Position numbers and translations under genes: made by a program. Shown here piece by piece: positions 1 through 8,601 of a stretch of DNA of 64,000 bases; the first letter of the stretch is position 1, and each line of letters starts with the position of its first letter. The DNA is from Citrobacter amalonaticus Y19 (GTDB taxonomy: Bacteria; Pseudomonadota; Gammaproteobacteria; Enterobacterales; Enterobacteriaceae): NCBI RefSeq assembly GCF_000981805.1, contig NZ_CP011132.1:3844001-3908000 (forward strand). The letters are read 5' to 3'. The notes under the pieces were generated by a model. That model saw nothing but the letters and a program-made list of their open reading frames with translations. It was not told the DNA's origin and did no database searches.

Positions 1-93
1 TTTAAATCACAATTATAACTTACGGCGCAGCCACGATTTCCCTGGTGTTGGCGCAGTATTCGCGCACCCCGGTCAAGCCGGGGTCATTTTTTT
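1..93 (+). ncRNA. arcZ: ArcZ (RyhA/SraH) small regulatory RNA, 5' end outside the window
   Basis: Hfq-dependent small RNA that in E. coli and Salmonella activates rpoS and represses many mRNAs, and is itself repressed by ArcA/ArcB. The conserved 3' half is visible: the seed-containing part (about 29-50, around GATTTCCCTGGTGTTGG), a short linker, and an intrinsic terminator with stem CCCCGG (67-72) / CCGGGG (78-83) and a T-run. About 25 nt at the 5' end should lie upstream of base 1, judging from the remembered E. coli length of about 121 nt. It converges with arcB, and its T-run covers the arcB stop codon. Recognised from memory of the E. coli sequence. Confidence 0.9.
66..93 (+). terminator. 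Intrinsic terminator of ArcZ
   Basis: Perfect 6-bp GC stem CCCCGG/CCGGGG with loop TCAAG, followed by TCA and seven T. The T-run also provides the Hfq-binding 3' tail of the sRNA. The arcB stop codon (84-86, opposite strand) lies inside it. Confidence 0.9.
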
Positions 94-2420
94 CCAGCGT
101 TTGCCACCCAGGCCTTTAATACCGCAACGTCGTGTTGCCACTCTTGTTTCATCTCTTCAATCCATTCACCCACGTTATCTTCCCAGGCAGGAAGATCGGG
201 TGACTGGATTTGCTGTCCCAACTGTTGCAGGTGACGAAGGCCAACAGAACCGGCAGCCCCTTTGATTTTGTGCCCTTCTTCAACCACACCTTTCTTGTCA
301 CGCGCGGTCAGATTGGATTCCAGAACGCTTAAATAGCCTGGCATCATCTTCTCGAACACGGCCAGCCCATCGGTAATCAGCTTCGGCCCCACCAGCTCTA
401 TGTACTGTTCCAGCATCGGAATATCTAATAGCGCTTGCGATTTACTGCTCTCTTCAGATTTCACCGTGCACTCCTCTTCGTCTTGGGTATCCCAGTACTT
501 CTTAATCATGGCGGTTAACGCCGGTACCGATAGCGGCTTGCTCAGCACGTCATCCATACCCGCATCCAGATACTCTTTTTTATCTTTCAGGACGTTCGCC
601 GTGAGCGCCACCAGCGGCGGCAGATCGTCACGCGCATAGCGCTGGGTCAGCTCACGTGAAATATCGAGACCGGTCATATCCGGCAACTGAATGTCCAGCA
701 GCACCAGGTCATACTCACCCGGCGTGAACATCTCCAGCGCCGCTTTCCCGGTCATGGCGACATCCACGCTGTTGCCGAGTTTTTCCAGTACCGAACGCGC
801 CACAATGACGTTCAGCTCGATATCTTCCACCAGCAGGACGTTCAGCGCTGGCAGCGGCAAATCATCATCCTCAAATGCATCTTCAACTTCTTCCGCCACC
901 GCTGGCGCATTGACGGTCAGGGTAAAGATTGAGCCTTTGCCAGGCTGGCTTGCCACGGTGATATCCCCACCCATGTTTTTCGCCAGACGACGCGAGACCG
1001 CCAGACCGATGCCCGTACCGGTCGCCGGTTTACCGCCGTGGCTGTCTTTCACCTGATAATACATAGCGAAGATTTTGTCCTGCTCATCCTGTGGAATGCC
1101 GATACCGGAGTCTTCCACTTCAAAGTGCAGGGTACTGCCTGCGTCGTAACGTACGCGCACGGTCACCTGACCCTGCTGGGTAAATTTCACCGCGTTGCTG
1201 ATCAGGTTCCACAGGATCTGCCGCAGACGTGTTCCGTCGGTCACCACTTTATGTGGCAGCGGCAAGGTCGGCTCAAGCACAAAACGCAATCCTTTCTGCT
1301 GCGCCTGCAGGCCAGAGAGATTCTCCAAATCGGCCATGAAGCTGGTGAAATCCACCGGCTGGTTATCCAGTTGAACCTTACGCCGCTCCATCTTATCCAT
1401 ATCAATGATATCGTTGAAAATATTCCCCAGCGTCACCGCGGAGACATGGATAGTCTTCAGGTATTTTTCCTGCTCGGTCGTCAGGTCTGTGTCCAGCAGG
1501 ATACGGCTCAGGCCAACAATCCCGTTCAATGGCGTACGCAGTTCGTGACTGATGGTGGAAATAAAGGTCGTTTTATCGCGACTGGCGCGTTCAAGTGCAT
1601 CCTGATAGCGCTTGCGCTCGGTAATATCACGACCAAAACCCATCAGGCCATGACGTTTACCCACGCGATCGTAATAAGGTACTTTGCGGATCTCAAAACA
1701 GGCTTTGCGCCCGTCCGGATAATCGAGCCATTGCTCATAGGTCAGCGACACATTATGACGGAAGACTTTCTCGTCGGTCTCAATGACCTTTTCGGCCGCT
1801 TCCGGCGAGTACACATCGGCAGGCTTTAAATGCACCAGCTGCTTTTCGCTTTTGCCGGTAAGCAATTCCATCGCCCGGTTACAGCCGGAAAACTCTTTAT
1901 CTTCATTGCGATAAAAAACCAGATCCGGCGAGGCATCCAGGAAGGAACGTAAGAAAGAGGATTGCTGTTCAAGCTGAATCTGCGCCTCTTCGCGCTCTTT
2001 GATCTCAACTTTGAGCTGCTCAAACGTTGACTGGCGTTCTGCCTCCGCCTTTTCGCGATCGGCAATCTCCTGATTCAGCTGCGAAATATTATCTTTCAAC
2101 TGGACGTTAAGCTTGAGGTCGCGCTCTCGCATCTCTTCGAGCTTTTGCACCAGTCGGGATAATCGCTGACGGGACTCCTCCAGTTGCTCCACCACCACCG
2201 ACAAAAAATAGACCGCCCAGGGGGTAATTAATAAACCAAAGAAAATGGAGCGAATGACATCGATCTGTTCGACCCGACCATGCAGCACCATGGTGACCGC
2301 CATCTGCACCACAATTGCCAGCACAACGAGCGCTAACGCCAGCAACATCGAAAAGCGCACCAGACCCAATTTCATCATCAGGTCCACATAGTACTGCGCC
2401 AGCATACGAATTTGCTTCAT
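84..2420 (-). CDS. arcB: Aerobic respiration control hybrid sensor kinase ArcB
   Basis: Inner-membrane tripartite sensor that phosphorylates the response regulator ArcA when the quinone pool is reduced. It has two N-terminal membrane segments (about 23-45 and 56-77), a coiled coil (about 78-150), a PAS domain (about 153-270), a histidine kinase with His292 in SHELRTPLNG, an ATPase domain with GTGIGLA (about 468-474), a receiver domain with Asp576 in LLDIQLPD, and an Hpt domain with His717 in EGHKIKG. The quinone-sensing cysteines known from E. coli are present at 180 and 241. The length of 778 aa equals E. coli when the ATG at 2420 is used; an in-frame TTG lies one codon upstream. AAGGAA precedes the ATG. 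It is convergent with ArcZ. Confidence 0.97.
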   Translation of the reverse strand: MKQIRMLAQYYVDLMMKLGLVRFSMLLALALVVLAIVVQMAVTMVLHGRVEQIDVIRSIFFGLLITPWAVYFLSVVVEQLEESRQRLSRLVQKLEEMRERDLKLNVQLKDNISQLNQEIADREKAEAERQSTFEQLKVEIKEREEAQIQLEQQSSFLRSFLDASPDLVFYRNEDKEFSGCNRAMELLTGKSEKQLVHLKPADVYSPEAAEKVIETDEKVFRHNVSLTYEQWLDYPDGRKACFEIRKVPYYDRVGKRHGLMGFGRDITERKRYQDALERASRDKTTFISTISHELRTPLNGIVGLSRILLDTDLTTEQEKYLKTIHVSAVTLGNIFNDIIDMDKMERRKVQLDNQPVDFTSFMADLENLSGLQAQQKGLRFVLEPTLPLPHKVVTDGTRLRQILWNLISNAVKFTQQGQVTVRVRYDAGSTLHFEVEDSGIGIPQDEQDKIFAMYYQVKDSHGGKPATGTGIGLAVSRRLAKNMGGDITVASQPGKGSIFTLTVNAPAVAEEVEDAFEDDDLPLPALNVLLVEDIELNVIVARSVLEKLGNSVDVAMTGKAALEMFTPGEYDLVLLDIQLPDMTGLDISRELTQRYARDDLPPLVALTANVLKDKKEYLDAGMDDVLSKPLSVPALTAMIKKYWDTQDEEECTVKSEESSKSQALLDIPMLEQYIELVGPKLITDGLAVFEKMMPGYLSVLESNLTARDKKGVVEEGHKIKGAAGSVGLRHLQQLGQQIQSPDLPAWEDNVGEWIEEMKQEWQHDVAVLKAWVANAGKK

Positions 2421-2512
2421 CAAGGATTTCCTTTACGACAACCTGGCACAATAATACTCAATTCTGCGCAAGACGTTAGAGAATGTGCAAGAAATCCATG
2501 GCCCGTCATAGT

Positions 2513-3442
2513 TCAGGCGTCAGGCGGAACCCATGCCCGTCCGAGCGCAGAACCCTGAACACCATGGGCATTGAGATAACGATCCAGCTCGACCATCCCG
2601 GTCCAGCGGTTTTCGCACCATAGCGGTGCCAGCAGCGTGGGGCGACGTGCGCTGGCGGAAATACGATGATAAATCACCTCTGGCGGCGTATGACGGATCA
2701 TCTCGCCTGCGGTGTGCGTGTAATCATCCAGTTCAATCCCGTTCAGACGCCCCGCCTCCCAAGCCCTGGCCATAATGCTGCCCTTCACAATGTGCAACGG
2801 GTGCAGTTTGATGCCATCTACTCCCGTCTCCACCACCTGCTCAAGCGTTTGCAGGCATTCCGCCTGCCCTTCTCCCGGTAGGCCAACAATAAGATGTGAA
2901 CAAACTTTCAGGCCGCGCTCACGCGCAAGGCGGGTTGTGCGCTGATAACAGGCAAAATCGTGCCCGCGATTAATACGATGCAGAGTTTTGTCATGCGCGG
3001 TTTGCAATCCCAGCTCCAGCCACACTTCATAACCCTGATCGTTATATTCACAGAGCAAATCAAGAACCGCTTCCGGTACGCAGTCGGGACGCGTTCCCAC
3101 GCACAGGCCGACAATACTGGCCTGACTGACGGCCTGCTGATACATCGAGCGCAACACCTGCACTTCAGCAAAGGTACTGGTGTAGGCCTGAAAGTAGGCC
3201 AGATAGCGCTTCGCACGATTAACCAGATGCGCCTGGTGCGCGAGCTGTTCCGCGATCGAATGCTGCTGCTGCGCTTCATCCGCAAAAGAGGCAACATTAC
3301 AGAAGGTGCAGCCGCCGCGTCCGATAGTGCCATCGCGATTTGGGCAGCTAAATCCACCGTGGAGCGTCAGTTTATGAACCTTTTGTCCATAACGACGAGA
3401 AAGATCCCCACCAAACATATTGACTAATTTCTGTAACTGCAT
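2513..3442 (-). CDS. yhcC: Radical SAM protein YhcC (TIGR01212 family)
   Basis: Radical S-adenosylmethionine protein of unknown substrate. The N-terminal region carries a CxxxxxxxCxxC-type cluster motif (CPNRDGTIGRGGCTFC) that would bind a 4Fe-4S cluster. An Elp3-like barrel follows, with the conserved GLPGEGQ segment. With the ATG at 3442 (MQLQKLVNMF) it is 309 aa, the length I remember for E. coli YhcC. The frame stays open 11 codons further upstream to a TTG, which I consider unlikely as the start. It lies 92 bp downstream of the arcB start, so the two genes may be transcribed together, with yhcC first. The function is not established in the family. Confidence 0.9.
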   Translation of the reverse strand: MQLQKLVNMFGGDLSRRYGQKVHKLTLHGGFSCPNRDGTIGRGGCTFCNVASFADEAQQQHSIAEQLAHQAHLVNRAKRYLAYFQAYTSTFAEVQVLRSMYQQAVSQASIVGLCVGTRPDCVPEAVLDLLCEYNDQGYEVWLELGLQTAHDKTLHRINRGHDFACYQRTTRLARERGLKVCSHLIVGLPGEGQAECLQTLEQVVETGVDGIKLHPLHIVKGSIMARAWEAGRLNGIELDDYTHTAGEMIRHTPPEVIYHRISASARRPTLLAPLWCENRWTGMVELDRYLNAHGVQGSALGRAWVPPDA

Positions 3443-3473
3443 AATCTGATAGACCGCGCCTTGAAAAGAGGCC

Positions 3474-3535
3474 AAAGCCTGCCACTTTTAGCCCTTGTCG
3501 GCGATGACCTGGATCAATCGCCCCGGCAGGCTTTT
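3474..3535. repeat. 10-bp inverted repeat upstream of yhcC
   Basis: AAAGCCTGCC (3474-3483) is repeated in inverted form as GGCAGGCTTT (3525-3534), with 41 bp between. It lies directly upstream of yhcC and could form a long-range stem in the yhcC leader or be a protein site. No function is known to me. Confidence 0.5.
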
Positions 3536-3867
3536 ATCAATTGCATATCCAGTCAAAATAAACGATATTTCATTCACAACCCAGCCAATTACTTTTCCTT
3601 ATCTCCGGCCATTTTTTTTATCTTCTGACGTCGATTGCGCAAAAACAGTATCATGAAACGCCACTTCGCAATAAACCAGCACAAAACACTACTTATAACG
3701 GTGAATAAAGCGGAGACATGAGCTAACAGGCGGTTATGACAGTGAGACAGATCACACTCCCCGTCTCGTTTCCAGTACGTTAATTCAATGTCAAAATGAT
3801 ATTATTCTTAATACTTTCATCAAGATATATGCTCTATAGCACATTATTAGATAAATAAGATTGCCAT

Positions 3868-3896
3868 TTGACCTGTGTGTGGATTCCCGATAACGT
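3868..3896 (+). promoter_or_regulatory. Candidate gltB sigma70 promoter
   Basis: The -35-like TTGACC (3868-3873) and the -10-like TAACGT (3891-3896) are separated by exactly 17 bp. The position is consistent with a long gltB leader. The -10 match is weak (TAACGT against TATAAT), and the gene is activator-dependent (Lrp) in E. coli. Confidence 0.4.
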
Positions 3897-3919
3897 GGAA
3901 ATCCGCTGGAAGCTTTCTG

Positions 3920-3938
3920 GATGAGCGGTGTGCTCATC
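3920..3938 (+). other. Perfect hairpin in the gltB leader
   Basis: Seven-bp stem GATGAGC/GCTCATC with a 5-nt loop GGTGT, about 190 nt before the gltB start at 4129. It has no T-run, so it is not an ordinary terminator. It may be a regulatory or RNA-stability structure. Confidence 0.5.
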
Positions 3939-4128
3939 ATATTTATGCAGTAATTGAGATTCCCTCTGACAGCAAGTCCTCAAACTTGTTTGACCTAAGC
4001 GAAATGGATAAAGAGGGCGAATGCGAGGTAAGCGTATGACACGCAAACCCCGTCGCCATGCTCTTGGTGTGCCCGTGCGCAAACGGTATCGGAAGGGGGT
4101 CCCGCAGAGCCTGGGGAGGTTCACTGAT

Positions 4129-7100
4129 ATGTTGTACGATAAATCCCTTGAGAAGGATAACTGTGGTTTCGGCCTGATCGCCCACATAGAAGGCGAACCT
4201 AGCCACAAGGTAGTGCGTACCGCCATACACGCACTGGCCCGAATGCAGCACCGTGGCGCAATCCTCGCGGATGGTAAAACAGGCGATGGTTGTGGTCTTC
4301 TGCTGCAAAAACCTGACCGCTTTTTCCGCATCGTTGCCGAAGAGCGCGGCTGGCGTTTAGCCAAAAACTACGCGGTTGGTATGATCTTCCTGAACAAAGA
4401 TCCTGAACTGGCCGCAGCATCTCGCCGTATTGTTGAAGAAGAGCTTCAGCAGGAAACGCTGTCGATTGTGGGCTGGCGCGATGTACCAACCAACGAAGGT
4501 GTACTGGGTGAAATCGCCCTCTCCTCCCTGCCGCGTATTGAACAAATTTTTGTGAATGCCCCTGCGGGCTGGCGTCCGCGCGATATGGAACGTCGTCTGT
4601 TCATCGCCCGTCGCCGTATTGAAAAACGACTGCAGGAAGACAAAGACTTCTACGTCTGTAGCCTGTCAAACCTGGTCAACATCTATAAAGGTCTGTGTAT
4701 GCCGGCGGATCTGCCGCGCTTCTACCTGGACCTCGCGGACTTGCGCCTGGAATCGGCCATCTGTCTGTTCCACCAGCGCTTCTCCACCAACACCGTGCCG
4801 CGCTGGCCGCTGGCGCAGCCGTTCCGCTACCTGGCGCACAACGGCGAGATCAACACCATTACCGGTAACCGTCAGTGGGCCCGCGCCCGTACCTATAAAT
4901 TCCAGACCCCGCTGATCCCGGATCTGCACGACGCCGCGCCGTTCGTTAACGAAACCGGCTCCGATTCCAGTTCCATGGATAACATGCTGGAACTGCTGCT
5001 GGCGGGCGGGATGGACATTATCCGCGCCATGCGCCTGCTGGTACCGCCAGCCTGGCAGAACAACCCGGATATGGATCCGGATCTGCGCGCCTTCTTTGAC
5101 TTTAACTCCATGCACATGGAGCCGTGGGATGGCCCGGCGGGTATCGTCATGTCCGACGGGCGTTTCGCCGCCTGTAACCTCGACCGTAACGGTCTGCGTC
5201 CGGCGCGTTATGTCATCACTAAAGACAAGCTGATCACCTGCGCGTCTGAAGTAGGGATCTGGGATTACCAGCCTGACGAAGTGGTCGAAAAAGGTCGCGT
5301 CGGCCCGGGTGAACTGATGGTTATCGACACCCGTGGCGGCTGCATTCTGCACTCCGCCGAAACGGACGACGACCTGAAAAGCCGCCATCCGTATAAAGAG
5401 TGGATGGAGAAAAACGTCCGTCGCCTGGTGCCGTTTGAAGATCTGGCTGACGATCAGGTGGGCCAGTGTGAACTGGACGACGACACGCTCGCCAGCTACC
5501 AGAAACAGTTTAACTACAGCGCTGAAGAACTGGATTCCGTACTCCGCGTGCTCGGTGAAAACGGTCAGGAAGCGGTCGGTTCAATGGGTGACGATACCCC
5601 GTTTGCCGTGCTCTCCAGCCAGCCACGCATTATTTACGACTACTTCCGCCAGCAGTTTGCCCAGGTGACGAACCCCCCTATCGATCCGCTGCGTGAGGCA
5701 CACGTCATGTCGCTGGCGACCAGTATCGGTCGCGAGATGAACGTCTTCTGCGAAGCCGAAGGTCAGGCGCACCGTCTGAGCTTTAAATCGCCGATTCTGC
5801 TGTACTCTGATTTCCAACAGCTCACCACGATGAAAGAAGAGCACTATCGCGCTGACCGTCTGGATATCACCTTCGATGTGACGCAAACCACGCTGGAAGA
5901 AACGGTTAAAGCGTTGTGCGATACCGCCGAGCAGATGGTACGCAGCGGCACCGTTCTGCTGGTGCTGACGGATCGAAATATCGGTAAAAATCGTCTGCCG
6001 GTACCCGCTCCCATGGCGGTCGGCGCGGTACAGACGCGGCTGGTAGAACAGAGCCTGCGCTGCGATGCCAACATCATCGTCGAAACCGCAAGCGCCCGTG
6101 ACCCGCATCACTTCGCCGTGCTGCTGGGCTTTGGCGCGACGGCCATCTATCCGTACCTCGCGTACGAGACGCTGGGTCGTCTGATAGACACCCAGGCGAT
6201 CGCCAAAAACTACCGTACCGTGATGCTGAACTACCGTAACGGCATCAATAAAGGGCTGTACAAGATCATGTCCAAAATGGGCATTTCGACCATCGCCTCC
6301 TACCGCTGCTCCAAACTGTTTGAAGCGGTGGGTCTGCATGATGATGTCGTTGCGCTGTGCTTCCAGGGCGTGGTCAGCCGCATCGGCGGCGCGGGCTTTG
6401 CCGACTTCCAGCAGGATCTGCTAAACCTGTCCAAACGTGCCTGGCTGGCGCGTAAACCGATTACGCAGGGCGGCCTGCTGAAGTATGTGCACGGCGGCGA
6501 ATACCACGCCTACAACCCGGACGTAGTTCGTACTCTGCAACAGGCGGTTCAGAGTGGTGAATACAGCGACTATCAGGAATACGCGAAACTGGTCAACGAA
6601 CGTCCCGCGACGACGCTGCGCGATCTGCTGGCGATTAATCCCGGCGACGAGGCGGTCAGCATTGAGGCGGTTGAACCGGCAAGTGACCTGTTCAAACGTT
6701 TTGATACTGCGGCAATGTCGATCGGCGCACTGAGCCCGGAAGCGCATGAAGCACTGGCCGAAGCGATGAACAGCATCGGCGGTAATTCTAACTCCGGTGA
6801 AGGCGGCGAAGATCCGGCGCGCTACGGCACCAATAAAGTGTCGCGCATCAAACAGGTGGCTTCCGGTCGTTTCGGCGTTACGCCGGCGTACCTGGTTAAC
6901 GCCGATGTTATTCAGATTAAAGTCGCTCAGGGCGCGAAGCCCGGCGAAGGCGGTCAGTTACCGGGTGACAAAGTGACCCCGTACATCGCTAAACTGCGCT
7001 ACTCGGTGCCGGGCGTGACGCTGATCTCCCCGCCGCCGCACCACGATATCTACTCTATCGAGGATTTAGCACAGCTGATTTTCGACCTTAAACAGGTCAA

Positions 7101-8589
7101 CCCGAAAGCGATGATCTCCGTGAAGCTGGTGTCTGAACCGGGTGTCGGCACCATCGCCACCGGCGTGGCGAAAGCCTATGCGGATCTCATCACCATCGCC
7201 GGTTATGACGGCGGCACCGGCGCGAGCCCGCTCTCTTCGGTGAAATACGCGGGCTGTCCGTGGGAACTTGGGTTGGTGGAAACCCAGCAGGCGCTGGTCG
7301 CTAACGGCTTGCGTCACAAGATCCGTTTGCAGGTCGATGGCGGTCTGAAAACCGGCGTGGATATCATCAAAGCGGCGATTCTTGGCGCAGAAAGCTTCGG
7401 CTTCGGAACCGGTCCGATGGTGGCGCTGGGCTGTAAATACCTGCGTATTTGCCATCTGAACAACTGTGCAACCGGTGTGGCTACCCAGGACGACAAACTG
7501 CGTAAGAACCACTATCACGGTCTGCCATTTAAAGTGACTAACTACTTTGAGTTCATCGCACGTGAAACTCGCGAGCTGATGGCTCAGCTTGGCGTGACGC
7601 GCCTGGTGGATCTGATTGGCCGTACCGACCTGCTGAAAGAGCTGGACGGGTTTACCGCTAAACAGCAGAAGCTGGAGCTGTCTCGCCTTCTGGAGACCGC
7701 AGAACCGCATCCTGGCAAAGCGTTGTACTGCACCGAAAACAACCCGCCGTTTGATAATGGCGTGCTGAACGCGCAGTTACTGCAACAGGCGAAGCCGTAT
7801 GTCGACGATCGCCAGAGCAAAACCTTCTGGTTCGATATTCGCAACACCGACCGTTCTGTTGGCGCGTCGCTCTCGGGGTATATCGCTCAGACTCACGGCG
7901 ATCAGGGGCTGGCCTCTGATCCGATTAAAGCGTACTTCAGCGGCACGGCAGGTCAGAGCTTTGGCGTCTGGAACGCAGGCGGCGTGGAACTGTATCTGAC
8001 CGGCGATGCCAACGACTATGTCGGTAAAGGCATGGCGGGCGGCCTGCTGGCAGTACGTCCTCCGGTTGGTTCCGCTTTCCGCAGCCATGAGGCAAGCATC
8101 ATCGGTAACACCTGCCTGTATGGCGCGACCGGTGGTCGTCTGTATGCCGCAGGGCGGGCGGGTGAGCGTTTCGGGGTACGTAACTCTGGTGCTATCACCG
8201 TGGTAGAAGGCATTGGCGACAACGGTTGTGAATACATGACCGGCGGGATCGTCTGTATCCTCGGCAAAACCGGGGTCAACTTCGGCGCAGGCATGACGGG
8301 CGGGTTCGCCTACGTGCTGGACGAAGACGGCGAATTCCGTAAACGCGTGAACCCGGAACTGGTCGAAGTGCTGGGCGTTGATGAACTGGCTATCCACGAA
8401 GAACATCTGCGTGGCCTGATCACCGAACACGTGCAGCATACCGGTTCACAGCGCGGAGAAGAGATTCTGGCCAACTGGTCAGCCTTCGCCAACAAATTCG
8501 CGCTGGTTAAACCGAAGTCCAGTGATGTGAAAGCACTGTTGGGTCACCGTAGTCGTAGCGCAGCAGAGCTGCGCGTGCAGGCGCAGTAA
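4129..8589 (+). CDS. gltB: Glutamate synthase (NADPH) large subunit GltB
   Basis: Large subunit of GOGAT, which makes two glutamates from glutamine and 2-oxoglutarate with NADPH-derived electrons from GltD. The order is a short propeptide (MLYDKSLEKDN), then the glutaminase nucleophile Cys at CGFGLIAHI, a class-II amidotransferase domain, a central domain, the FMN-binding synthase barrel (EGGEDPARYG, GYDGGTGASPL), the 3Fe-4S cysteines (CKYLRICHLNNC) and a C-terminal beta-helix with repeated GG motifs. Start 4129 gives 1486 aa, as in current E. coli annotation, and is preceded by GGGGAGG. The frame is open upstream, with good starts at 4036 (after GAGG) and 4021, adding 31-36 very basic residues. 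gltD follows after 12 bp. Confidence 0.96.
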   Translation: MLYDKSLEKDNCGFGLIAHIEGEPSHKVVRTAIHALARMQHRGAILADGKTGDGCGLLLQKPDRFFRIVAEERGWRLAKNYAVGMIFLNKDPELAAASRRIVEEELQQETLSIVGWRDVPTNEGVLGEIALSSLPRIEQIFVNAPAGWRPRDMERRLFIARRRIEKRLQEDKDFYVCSLSNLVNIYKGLCMPADLPRFYLDLADLRLESAICLFHQRFSTNTVPRWPLAQPFRYLAHNGEINTITGNRQWARARTYKFQTPLIPDLHDAAPFVNETGSDSSSMDNMLELLLAGGMDIIRAMRLLVPPAWQNNPDMDPDLRAFFDFNSMHMEPWDGPAGIVMSDGRFAACNLDRNGLRPARYVITKDKLITCASEVGIWDYQPDEVVEKGRVGPGELMVIDTRGGCILHSAETDDDLKSRHPYKEWMEKNVRRLVPFEDLADDQVGQCELDDDTLASYQKQFNYSAEELDSVLRVLGENGQEAVGSMGDDTPFAVLSSQPRIIYDYFRQQFAQVTNPPIDPLREAHVMSLATSIGREMNVFCEAEGQAHRLSFKSPILLYSDFQQLTTMKEEHYRADRLDITFDVTQTTLEETVKALCDTAEQMVRSGTVLLVLTDRNIGKNRLPVPAPMAVGAVQTRLVEQSLRCDANIIVETASARDPHHFAVLLGFGATAIYPYLAYETLGRLIDTQAIAKNYRTVMLNYRNGINKGLYKIMSKMGISTIASYRCSKLFEAVGLHDDVVALCFQGVVSRIGGAGFADFQQDLLNLSKRAWLARKPITQGGLLKYVHGGEYHAYNPDVVRTLQQAVQSGEYSDYQEYAKLVNERPATTLRDLLAINPGDEAVSIEAVEPASDLFKRFDTAAMSIGALSPEAHEALAEAMNSIGGNSNSGEGGEDPARYGTNKVSRIKQVASGRFGVTPAYLVNADVIQIKVAQGAKPGEGGQLPGDKVTPYIAKLRYSVPGVTLISPPPHHDIYSIEDLAQLIFDLKQVNPKAMISVKLVSEPGVGTIATGVAKAYADLITIAGYDGGTGASPLSSVKYAGCPWELGLVETQQALVANGLRHKIRLQVDGGLKTGVDIIKAAILGAESFGFGTGPMVALGCKYLRICHLNNCATGVATQDDKLRKNHYHGLPFKVTNYFEFIARETRELMAQLGVTRLVDLIGRTDLLKELDGFTAKQQKLELSRLLETAEPHPGKALYCTENNPPFDNGVLNAQLLQQAKPYVDDRQSKTFWFDIRNTDRSVGASLSGYIAQTHGDQGLASDPIKAYFSGTAGQSFGVWNAGGVELYLTGDANDYVGKGMAGGLLAVRPPVGSAFRSHEASIIGNTCLYGATGGRLYAAGRAGERFGVRNSGAITVVEGIGDNGCEYMTGGIVCILGKTGVNFGAGMTGGFAYVLDEDGEFRKRVNPELVEVLGVDELAIHEEHLRGLITEHVQHTGSQRGEEILANWSAFANKFALVKPKSSDVKALLGHRSRSAAELRVQAQ

Positions 8590-8601
8590 GGGGTAGCAAC
8601 A

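Larger units (their letters stand above)
3536..4128. promoter_or_regulatory. yhcC-gltB divergent intergenic region and gltB leader
   Basis: This stretch has no gene I can support apart from the possible in-frame gltB extension from 4036. The part from about 3560 to 3860 is AT-rich, as expected for the Lrp/IHF-dependent gltBDF control region of E. coli. A plausible sigma70 promoter is TTGACC (3868-3873), a 17-bp spacer and TAACGT (3891-3896). A perfect hairpin GATGAGC-GGTGT-GCTCATC lies at 3920-3938, inside the predicted leader. The implied leader is over 200 nt. Lrp sites were not mapped. Confidence 0.55.

Noticed and set aside
3834..4364. 176-aa minus-strand frame, and others overlapping it, across the gltB leader and gltB start
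   Set aside because: It has no ribosome site, no recognisable domain, and runs antisense through the conserved gltB start. It is a shadow frame of GC-rich coding DNA.
4666..5388. Long antisense frames inside gltB (up to 252 aa)
   Set aside because: They mirror the codon pattern of gltB, carry no known motif and have no promoter or ribosome site.
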